From assembly GCF_932526225.1 (NCBI RefSeq), contig NC_064035.1:21069969-21133968 (forward strand): a stretch of DNA of 64,000 nucleotides. Reading direction: 5' to 3'. The notes below the pieces were generated by a model that did no database searches, was not told where the DNA came from, and saw only the letters and a list, made by a program, of their open reading frames with translations. The position numbers and the translations under genes were made by a program. The stretch comes from Nematostella vectensis. Its lineage: Eukaryota > Cnidaria > Anthozoa > Actiniaria > Edwardsiidae. Numbering within the stretch: position 1 is the first letter of the stretch; every line of letters begins with the position of its first letter. This document shows, in pieces, positions 48,540-60,600 of this stretch.

Positions 48540-48680
48540 GTCCCCTTACGGGTATGCGCATGCGTAAACGACAGTCACAAGACAAGATGGCCGCCACGGC
48601 GGAACAAGCCGACACCGGGAGAAGATAGCGCAGCCCTCGTCTCTAGGGAACACCTCCAGAGCACGGAGGCAGACGGCAAC
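48540..48680 (+). promoter_or_regulatory. DNAJC13 core promoter / 5' leader
   Basis: An NRF1-like palindrome TGCGCATGCG (48555-48564) and a YY1/TISU-like CAAGATGGCCGCC (48583-48595) lie 85-125 bp before the start codon, typical of TATA-less housekeeping promoters. The ATG within the TISU-like motif opens a 13-codon upstream ORF (48587-48628) out of frame with the main ATG. Confidence 0.6.
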
Positions 48681-51600
48681 ATGGCAAATGTATGGGGCAA
48701 TGAGGATGTGGCCTGCTTTTTCACTACCAAGCACTCTTGGCGCGGCAAGTGAGTAGCGATCTATCGCCCAGTGGTGGGGCCCGTCACGGACTTCCACTGT
48801 TGCAAAGTCATACCAAATTATGGATTCTTTATTTTTCATCTGACTCATAGATACAAACGTGTTTTCTCTGTTGGTACCAAAGCTATAACGACGTATAATC
48901 CCTCGACCTATGAAGTCACGAACCAAGTAAGTCAGTACCTCTCTGCATGCAAACTTATTATGGCAATCGCGACGTAAATTTGTTGTGTTTATTTTCATAG
49001 ATAGCACAATCAGGATAAAGAGAAAGTAACTAGCTCTCCCTTATTCTATCCCAGGAGTTTTAGACCTTAACATATGAAATGGGTAGAGATGTTACTCAAC
49101 TTTCCTAACCCAATGCGAGTAAAGTTCTGTACCAGTTAGTACACAATACAGTATTCCTGTCACACCACATTCTGTCAAATTTCAGTTATAAGTTTATACA
49201 GTATATCATTAGACCAAATGAATAGAACCAAACTTTTGTACTACTCTTATTGTATTACTCACTGTGAAAGTATAACTTATAATATAAAGCAAACTTGTTT
49301 ATTATTGTGAATGGTCAAGGTCCATAGAAGTACAAGAAGTGAAGGTTAGAAGCAAAAGATGACATATGTAAGCTGTTACATCTTTGCTTCCTTCTCCATT
49401 TCCTTTGCTGGTGATAACCAGCTTGAATGTCAAGCTAAATTTGAATGCATTCTACCTCATATAAGGTAGTAAGATATCCATCCATCATCTAACACCATCT
49501 GTCATCTAACATACACTAAACTCTACTCCCTCTCAATGGCACAGTCCCCCTAGTCAATGACACAGTCCCCCTAGTCAATGACACAGTCCCCCTAGTCAAA
49601 GACGCAGTCCCCCTAGTCAATGACACAGTCCCCCTAGTCAATGACACAGTCCCCCTAGTCAATGACGCAGTCCCCCCAGTCAGTGATACTATCCCCCTAG
49701 TCAATGACCCAGTCCCCCTAGTCAATGACACAGTCCCCCTAGTCAATGACACAGTCCCCCTAGTCAATGACACAGTCCCCCTAGTCAATGACACAGTCCC
49801 CCTAGTCAATGACACAGTCCCCCTTAGTCAATGACACAGTCCCCCTAGTCAATGACACAGTCCCCCTAGTCAATGAAACAGTCCTCCTAGTCAATGACAC
49901 AGTCCCCCTAGGCAAAGACCCAGTCCCCCTAGTCAATGACACAGTCCCCCTAGTCAATGACACAGTCCCCCTAGTCAATGACACAGTCCCCCTAGTCAAT
50001 GGCACAGTCCCCCTAGTCAATGACACAGTCCCCCTTAGTCAATGACACAGTCCCCCTAGTCAATGACACAGTCCCCCTAGTCAATGACACAGTCCTCCTA
50101 GTCAATGACACAGTCCCCCTAGTCAAAGACGCAGTCCCCCTAGTCAATGACACAGTCCCCCTAGTCAATGACACAATCCCCCTAGTCAATGACGCAGTCC
50201 CCTTAGTCAATGACACTATCCCCCTAGTCAATGACACAGTCTCCCTAGTCAATGACGCAGTCCCCCTAGTCAATGACACGGTCCCCCTAGTCAATGACAC
50301 AGTCCCCCTAGTCAATGACACAGTCCCCCTAGTCAATGACACTATCCCCCTAGTCAATGACGCAGTCCCCTTAGTCAATGACACTATCCCCCTAGTCAGT
50401 GACACAGTCCCCCTAGTCAATGACGCAGTCCCCCCAGTCAATGATGCTATCCCCCTAGTCAATGACACAGTCCCCCTAGTCAATGACACGATCCCCCTAG
50501 TCAATGACACTATCCCCCTAGTCAATGACGCAGTCCCCCTAGTCAATGACACAGTCCCCCTAGTCAATGACACTATCCCCCTAGTCAATGACGCAGTCCC
50601 CCTAGTCAATGACACAGTCCCCCTAGTCAATGACACTATCCCTCTAGTCAATGACACAGTCCCCCTAGTCAATGACACTATCCCTCTAGTCAATGACGCA
50701 GTCCCCCTAGTCAATGACACAGTCCCCCTAGTCAATGACGCGGTCCGCCTAGCCAATGACGCAGTCCCCCTAGTCAATGACACAGTCCCCCTAGTCAATG
50801 ACACAGTCCGCCTAGTCAATGACACAGTCCCTCTAGTCAATGACACAGTCCCCCTAGTCAATGACACAGTCCCCCTAGTCAATGACACTATCCCCCTAGT
50901 CAATGACACAGTCCCCCTAGTCAATGACACAGTCCCCCTAGTCAATGACACAGTCCCCCTAGTCAATGACACAGTCCCCCTAGTCAATGACACTATCCCC
51001 CTAGTCAATGACGCAGTCCCCCTAGTCAATGACACAGTCCCCCTAGTCAATGACACTATCCCCCTAGTCAATGACGCAGTCCCCCTAGTCAATGACACAG
51101 TCCCCCCTAGTCAATGACGCAGTCCGCCTAGTCAATGACGCAGTCCCCCTAGTCAATGACACAGTCCCCCTAGTCAATGACACAGTCCGCCTAGTCAATG
51201 ACACAGTCCGCCTAGTCAATGACACAGTCCCCCTAGTCAATGATACAGTCCCCCTAGTCAATGACACTATCCCCCTAGTCAATGACACAGTCCCCCTAGT
51301 CAATGACACAGTCCCCCTAGTCAATGACGCGGTCCCCCTAGTCAATGACACAGTCCCCCTAGTCAATGACACAGTCCCCCTAGTCAATGACACAGTCCCC
51401 CTAGTCAATGACGCGGTCCCCCTAGTCAATGACACAGTCCCCCTAGTCAAGTTTTTTTTTTACTAAAACATCACTTCTTTGGGTGTAATTTTAACAAGAG
51501 AAAAAACAATGGTCTATAAGATTTGAAATTTTACATTTCAGTATAATTGATTTTAACTGAATTTGACTTTATTTATTCAAATTTTATATGCATATGTGGA

Positions 51601-54600
51601 TTTCTCTTGACCCATTTCTTGAAAGTAGAAAGAGAAAGATACAGTAAATGCTTTCCAGCATGTTTTGATGCTTAGCCCCCAGACACACTAGCCTTTAAAA
51701 AGAGTATTATTTTATGCTATTTCACAAGCCTAAAGATATTTTTACTAAGTTTCTATTTAGTACTTTTTCGGTACTTTTTGTGGTAAATTAATTTATTTAC
51801 TCCTTTGTGTTTTTGTGGTTGATTTTCTGGCATATGGTTACCAGGTTCAACATTGTCTTGCTACTGTGCAGTAACAAAAAGTTAAGCTTTTCAATTCTAG
51901 ATTTCAAAGACATTTATACTGTAAGTGAGTATGGATTTGATTATCTGTTTCAGTGGGCCTATACCGATTTTGTAAGTGTTTCACCAAGTGCAAAGGCTAC
52001 CAACGAGCTAATTATAACCATGAAAAAAGGTAAGATAAAAAAATACATACAGTTCTTAGTAATTATGGTATGTTATGTGCATCCTTGTAACAACCATTAG
52101 AAAAACAACCATGTGACTTAAAGACATTGAAAGTTTTGCAGTAGAGGGTAATGTAAGTAACTTGAATTTAGGCAACTTTTTCCATCTATAAGGGGTTTGG
52201 AAGAGTCCTGCCGACACATCCAACATTCATTTGGTACTCTTTGTATTGAATCAAGCTATTTACTTTTGCCAAGGGCAGTCATATATGGCAAACACTCAAT
52301 TGTTTATAGCAGAGCTCCCATGCGGCGCAAAGCGCCGCGTGACGGGAGCCCCATACCTTAGAAAAAAATAGTATATAAAAACAAATATGGTAACAAATAT
52401 TGGTAACCCATCAACTCGAGTTTTCGTGACGCGATGTCTGTCTGTCCGTCCCTTAAAAGCATCGTATGACAACCAAACTTGTCAAGGTGGATGCAAAATA
52501 TGGTCACGTGTTGTGTGACGCCATCGATGACCTAACTTAAAGCAAAAATGTGGTTAAAAGCAAAATCATTCATATCTCTTGAAAGAAACATTGTTTCACA
52601 ACCAAACTTGTTAGGTGTCATGTTTGTGTCAAAGGGGTGAACCAATATAGTCACGTGATTGTGACGTCATCAATGACGTCACTAGAAGAAAAAAAACTGA
52701 AGCCATCAAATAAAAAAAATATTTCATTAAAGAAACATCGTGTGTCAACAAAACTCGGTAGATGTAATGTATGTACAAGTAGGGTGCAATGTCACGTCAT
52801 GTCATCGATGACATCAATAAATTAAAACTACCCTGATACTGAAACATCGTATGAAAACTAAACTTGTTATGTGTTATGTAGATGTGCGGGGAAGGGGGTA
52901 TAACAAGTTGGTTGTGTGATCTGTGAAATTGTTGATGTCGTCAAAAACACAAATAATAATAATAATATTTAATATTTTTAAAATTATTAAGTGAAAATAA
53001 GCATAGATTTGGTCGTTTAGAGCTCCGCTTTTAGGCAATGCCTAAATCTATATATTAAGCATACAAGAATCACAATTTGTTTGCTAGAATCGAATAGTAG
53101 GTGTATGTGCCAATTGGATAGTATGTTCCTCCATGAGATGTTAGCAAACCAGTTTTTTTAAAAAGTGGTGCAATTCCAGGGGTGGCAGGGAAGAAGACTC
53201 ACAGTATGACCTTCTCTACTGAACACAGAGCAGAGTTGATTACAGAGACCCTGGTAAGAGAAACATTTAAAACACACAACCACACAGACTTACCCACACT
53301 CAACCCAAGCATCCAGACTGACCCACACCCAACTCAAGCATCCAGACTGACCCACACCCAAATGAACCAAATGAATATGGTGAAATGGATAAGAAATCAC
53401 CTCGATCTTACAATATTGGATACAACTGCATTCTTGATTTTACGATATAAATCTGTTCTCCCAAAAATAATTTTGATCTCCATACAACAATATTACTGAT
53501 ATCTCTATCAACAAGGGAGAAAAACATGAGACACCATACACGTACAGTACAGTTAATCGATTTTTTGATTTGACGGATCTTATTAAATACGAATTACAGT
53601 CTTACAAAAAGAAACTGTACAATCTTACACAGAGTACAGTTACAATATTATTATTATGTTATAGTTGATAATTAACCTGTCCTCGCTACAATGATATTTT
53701 CAAATGATTTCCCTTTATATCGTAAAATCGAGGACCTCTTTGTAACGATACATTGATTTTATGATGAATTTTCTTTATCCCTTTGCATATCGTAAAATCC
53801 AGGTTCCACTGTAGTGCTTATCACAAAATCTTAAGGTGGCGCGCCGAGGTTGTTTTGGCTAAACAGCTTATATACTATGTTCCCTACAGAAGACTCATTT
53901 TTGGCGCAATTTTTGTAAATTTTTCAGATTTTATTAATACATCTATGCTTTATCAGATTCCGCTAGATTCACTCTTCTTGGAAATCAAATTACTTTTTGT
54001 CATGCAAGTTAAAAGGAAGCAATTTTTTATATTAAAATAAAAATCTCGAAATCTGCGCGATGAATTTTTTTCTAAATCTACAGTAACACCTAACAATACT
54101 CCAGCTTAAAGCACACGAATTTTTGGCTTAAAACTGACCTGTCAAACTTCGTGATTGATGAATCTTTATTTCACGCCAAAATTGTCCTCGCAATTTTTCA
54201 CATGTGAAACAAACAAGGCAGCTTGTCGATTACCATGTGTGACGCTGGCGTAGGCCTCGTTTGAAGCGCGTTCATATCCTCAACTTTTGATTCTAGTTTC
54301 TCATAAACGCAGGCTCGACATGCAACTGCATTAAGCAAGTACTTTCGGTAAGGCCATAGCATCGGGTAATACTTAAGAGGCACGGCTTGGGCTCAAATGT
54401 TGAAAAAAAAAAAATCTTTAGTTTTCAAATTATCTTAATAAAAATACTCTCGAATTGACCATCTGGAATTTATTCTTGTGCAACACTGGTCCTCTTGCCC
54501 CTCTCACACAAGTTGCCTTAGGGGTGGACTTAGCAGGGGGCGTAAATTCGGGGATGGATCTTTGTAGGAGCCAATCGCGAAGTTTGACAGGTCAGTTTTA

Positions 54601-57600
54601 AGCCAAAAATTCGTGTGCTTCAAGCTGGAGTATTGTTAGGCGTTACTGTGAATTTAAAAAAAAATTCATCACGCAGATTTCGATATTTTTATTTTAATAT
54701 AAAAAAATTGCTTCCATTTACCTTGCATGAAAAAATATAATTTGATTTCAAACAAGTGTGAATCTTGCGGGATCTGACAAAGCATAGATGTATTAATAAA
54801 ATCTGAAAAATTCATGAAAATCGCGCAGAAAATGAGTCTAATATAGGGAACTTAGTAAAAGCTGTTCAGCCAAAACAACCTCGGCGCACCACCTTAATTG
54901 CTTAATTGTACTACTGAATTTACCAAATAAAGCAGATTACAGTGCTTTACATGGTCGTTAGTTAGAAGCATTGATACTCACCTTAAGAATTTACCTATAT
55001 TTTATATATTTTCAGAAATACAGAAGGCAATTTGCGGATTATAAAGCAGGGACAGAAGTTGTAAGTTAAAACATCAGATTCATTTTGCTGTTGCTATGAC
55101 TTTACTACAAATAGGAAAGCTTATTGCTACCCACATCAGTAAACCATCAGTACACCCATCAGTACCCCCATCAGTACACCCATCAGTACGCCCATCAGTA
55201 CACACATTCCTACATCCATCAGTACACCCATCAGTACACCCATCAGTACACCCATCCGTACACCCATCCGTACACCCATCAGTACACCCATCAGTACACC
55301 CATCAGTACACCCATCAGTACACCCATCAGTACACCCATCAGTACACTCATCAGTACACCCATCCGTACACCCATCCGTACCCCCATCAGTACACCCATC
55401 AGTACCCCCATTAGTACACCCATCAGTACACCCATCAGTACACCCATCCGTACACCCATCAGTACACCCGTCAGTACACCCATCAGTACACCCATCAGTA
55501 CACCCATCAGTGCACCCATCAGTGCACCCATCAGTACACCGATCAGTACCCCTATTAGTACACCCATCAGTACCCCCATCCGTACACCCATCAGTACCCC
55601 CATCAGTACACCCATCAGTGCACCCATCAGTACACCCATCAGTACACCCATCAGTACACCCATCAGTACACCCATCAGTACCCCTATCAGTACACCCATC
55701 CGTACCCCCATCAGTACCCCATCAGTACACCCATCAGTACACCCATCAGTACCCCTATTAGTACACCCATCAGTACCCCCATCAGTACCCCCATCAGTAC
55801 ACCCATCAGTACACCCATCAGTACCCCCATCAGTACACCCATCAGTACCCCTATCAGTACACCCATGAGTACACCCATGAGTACACCCATCCGTACACCC
55901 ATCCGTACACCCATCAGTACACCCATCAGTACACCCATCCGTACCCCCATCAGTACCCCCATCAGTACACCCATCAGTACCCCTATCAGTACACCCATCA
56001 GTACCCCCATCAGTACCCCCATCAGTACACCCATCAGTACCCCCATCAGTACACCCATCAGTACACCCATCAGTACACCCATCAGTACACCCATCAGTAC
56101 ACCCATCAGTACCCCCATCAGTACCCCCATCAGTACCCCCATCAGTACACCCATCCGTACACCCATCAGTACACCCATCCGTACACCCATCCGTACACCC
56201 ATCCGTACACCCATCAGTACCCCCATCAGTACCCCCATCAGTACCCCCATCAGTACCCCCATCAGTACACCCATCAGTACACCCATCAGTACACCCATCA
56301 GTACACACATCAGTACACACATCAGTACCCCCATCAGTACACCCATCAGTACACCCATCAGTACACCCATCAGTACACCCATCAGTACCCCCATCAGTAC
56401 CCCCATCCGTACACCCATCAGTACCCCCATCAGTACCCCCATCAGTACCCCCATCAGTACACCCATCCGTACACCCATCAGTACCCCCATCAGTACCCCC
56501 ATCAGTACCCCATCAGTACACCCATCAGTACACCCATCCGTACACCCATCCGTACACCCATCAGTACACCCATCAGTACACCCATCAGTACACCCATCAG
56601 TACACCCATCCGTACACCCATCAGTACACCCATCAGTACACCCATCAGTACACCCATCAGTACACCCATCAGTACACCCATCAGTACACCCATCCGTACC
56701 CCCATCAGTACCCCCATCAGTACACCCATCAGTACACCCATCAGTACCCCTATCAGTACACCCATCAGTATCCCCATCAGTACACCCATCAGTACGCCCA
56801 TCAGTACACCCATCAGTACCCCTATCAGTACACCCATCAGTACCCCCATCAGTACACCCATCAGTACACCCATCAGTACACCCATCAGTACACCCATCAG
56901 TACACCCATCAGTACACACATCAGTACACCCATCAGTACACCCATCAGTACACCCATCAGTACCCCCATCAGTACACCCATCAGTACCCCCATCAGTACC
57001 CCCATCAGTACACCCATCCGTACACCCATCAGTACCCCCATCAGTACACCCATCAGTACCCCCATCAGTACCCCATCAGTACACCCATCAGTACACCCAT
57101 CCGTACACCCATCAGTACACCCATCAGTACACCCATCAGTACACCCATCAGTACACCCATCAGTACACCCATCAGTACACCCATCCGTACACCCATCCGT
57201 ACACCCATCAGTACACCCATCCGTACCCCCATCAGTACCCCCATCAGTACACCCATCAGTACACCCATCAGTACCCCCATCAGTACACCCATCCGTACAC
57301 CCATCAGTACACCCATCAGTACACTCATCAGTACACCCATCAGTACACCCATCAGTACACCCATCAGTACACCCATCCGTACACCCTTCCATACACCCAT
57401 CAGTACACCCATCAGCACACCTATCAGTACACCCATACGTAACCCTTCCATACACCTTTCCATACACCCATCAGTACACCCATCAGTACACCAATCAGTA
57501 CACCCATCAGTACCCCCATCAGTACACCCATCAGTACACCCATCAGTACACCCATCCGTACCCCCATCAGTACCCCCATCAGTACACCCATCAGTACACC

Positions 57601-60600
57601 CATCAGTACACCCATCAGTACACCCATCAGTACACCCATCAGTACCCCCATCAGTACCCCATCAGTACACCCATCAGTACACCCATAAGTACACCCATCA
57701 GTACACCCATCAGTTCCCCCATCAGTACACCCATCAGTACACCCATCCGTACACCCATCAGTACACCCATCAGTACACCCATCAGTACCCCCATCAGTAC
57801 ACCCATCCGTACACCTATCAGTACACCCATCCGTACACCCATCAGTACACCCATCAGTACACCCATCCGTAACCCTTCCATACACCCATCAGTACACCCA
57901 TGAGTGCACCCATCAGTACACCCATTGGTATGCCCATCAGTACGCCCCAGTACAGCTTTTCTATCCTTTCCTTACCTATTGCAATATGTTTGTAATAGAG
58001 ATACAATGCTTACAAGTACCATTGGAGTGATCAGCGAGTGCCTGTTGTTCTAGAGGTGGGTACTCCTGTTTGAGGTTACAGTAAGTGCTATTTATAGCCA
58101 TTCCCTACTCAGCCAGAGGATATATCCAGTGGCTTTCCAGGATTTATAAAAGGGTAGTTCAATCCAAAAAGTTATAAGGTTTTCAAGTCCTTTATTTTGC
58201 GTACATTCATTGACTTATAAAGGGTTTCTCTATTCATCTGGCATTAAAAATTCTCATTGTTCATTGCTACATATGTTGATGGTCTTTTTGTTTTCATATA
58301 TAATAATATATTGATATAGTATCAATATATATTACCAATCAATAATATATTGATAATATATTGATGTTCTTTGTTTATTGTCTGTTGATTGTGGTTTCTA
58401 TGTTTATTGTTTATTGATTTTGTCTTGTTGATTTTTGATAAGTTATTGTTTTGTTTATTGTCTATAACCATGTTTATTGCTGACTGGATTTTGCAATGGT
58501 GTGCCTGAACGTAGGTTACTCCTGGCTCCTTGGATCAAATCGATGCTCGGACACAAACAAAACTGTGTTCGTACCAGTACAAGGACATGGAAGGAATTGC
58601 CTTGGTGTGTATCATTATTTTGTTAATCATAATATATACATATGTACTTTATACAGTATATGGCGAAATAGTTGAAAATTATAGTAATAAGGATAGCAAT
58701 TCTTTCAGCAAATTGTCTTTCTGTAGTTTACATCCCAACCTTACACCACTACCCCCAACCCCCTAGTAATGATTAATAGTAATATTTATTATGGAAAATA
58801 ACCAAGTAAAATATTTGTCTTCTAGGTGTCTGATTACCCAGGGGGCTTTGTTGTTCTGTACGGTGGCTTCAGTCGTTTGGTAAGTGGTTCTTTAGTCTTC
58901 AGGTTCAGGTGGAATATCCAAGTTTTTTATCTGTAACACCATTCAACTTTGCGCTTGAATCATACAGCCATACTGAAATGTATAGCAAATATAGTATGTC
59001 AGTCCTAATAAGGAATAGATTTATGCAGCAGTATCATGCATTCTCTAGCATATGTCTTGTATTAATTGGGGAATTTTAGGAAAAATTCTCACTGTTTTAT
59101 GGACCAACCGAAAGCTGAACCCAAGTTTCTGTCCAGATTAATTGTTATTATTAGGGTAGGTGTTACTTTTTAAGGATTATTGTTTTCTAATTCCATAGAC
59201 AGTGAAATAAAATTTGGATTCGTTTATGAGGTCAAGCGATCACTATCAAACATTTGACTGGGAGACAAATCAGGTGTTAATGTGCTTTGAAGTGAATATT
59301 CAGTATCTTTATAGAAGGGATATCTAATATTCAATACTGACAATAATAAAATTTTTAGTAATGATTTTAGTGCCAGGATTTATTGCATAAGTAAATAGGT
59401 ATATCATGCAACTTGATGTATATTGTCCCCTGTCAGGAACTTGAAAGAATAACAGGCAAAGTGACACATTTTGAGAGAAGAGGAAAGGAAGTACAATTCT
59501 TCATTCTTGTGATTTATTCAGAACGCTGATACAAAATTAGAATACAAACCACAAAATTGCTTGGATTCTTTGATGAGTGCTGAATTCCTTGGAAATAACC
59601 AAGATGCTCCCTCTTTAAAATGTATTTTAAGCAAAATAGCAAACACCAACAATCGAATAAACGCATTAAATTGTTAGACATTTCCAAGTTTCCATATGAT
59701 TTGAACACAAAGTTGAACAGTGTCACAGAAAAAAAAATTTTCCTTCCGTGCTTTCTTTCATCCCTGCCATTACTATGATGTCTGTTTTTCCTTTCCAGCA
59801 CATGTTCGCATCCGAGCATCGAGACACTCTGATCAAGAAAATGTCTGAATATTCTATAGCATATGTAGGCGTCTTTATCAAGTATGTTCTCATCCTATGA
59901 GATTTGGTTTATCACATGTTGATGATACATACACTGTTTATCAGTTGTTACTGATTTGATGGGATCTTTTTTCCATAGACAGAGGCCAAAGCCTATAAAA
60001 TTTGATCAATTTCACAAACACAGATTTGGAAAATACACGTAAGTGCATAATAGCTACTCTGTAACAATTGGATAAGTGTTTTCCCTATTTCCATTTATTT
60101 TGTTTATTTAAGCCTGCATTCCACTCTGGACAGGTCGCATGAAAGGTTTGTCTGTTACCAACCACATGCCTACCTATTTTACTATTACTATGACTTGTTC
60201 TAGTGATGATGAGTTTGTGACATCCCTGGCAGAGTTCAAAGTCCAGAAGATAACGCAGAGGAGTCCAGTAAGTCATGAAGGGCCATGTTACAATTGTGGC
60301 CTCAAGTATAAGAACTACATCAGTTAGTTAATTTTCAGTAGTTAATTTCCCCCAGGTTTTTTCAACATGTATTAAGAGACTGGGCTCAAAAACAACATTC
60401 AAAAGAATGGTAGATTTGCGCAATGAACTGAAGGATTTCAAGGAATTTTGTGGAAAATAATGACTGTTTTCAAGCTTTTTTGTAATAAAAACAAAAAAAA
60501 TATATTCATGCATGCATCAAGAACAAAGTGGCACTTGGGAATTACGCCATGGCCACTGGCATAACTGCTGGGGAAAACACTGAGTATGTTCTGTTACTGC

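Noticed and set aside
49516-51466. Long frames rich in VNDTVPL and SLTRGTV
   Set aside because: Translations of the 21-bp minisatellite on both strands, inside DNAJC13 intron 2.
55096-57885. Very long Ser/Pro/His/Val, Thr/Asp/Gly/Cys and Leu/Met/Gly/Val open frames on both strands
   Set aside because: They arise because the 12-bp period is divisible by three. Frames exist in several phases at once and lie in a DNAJC13 intron.
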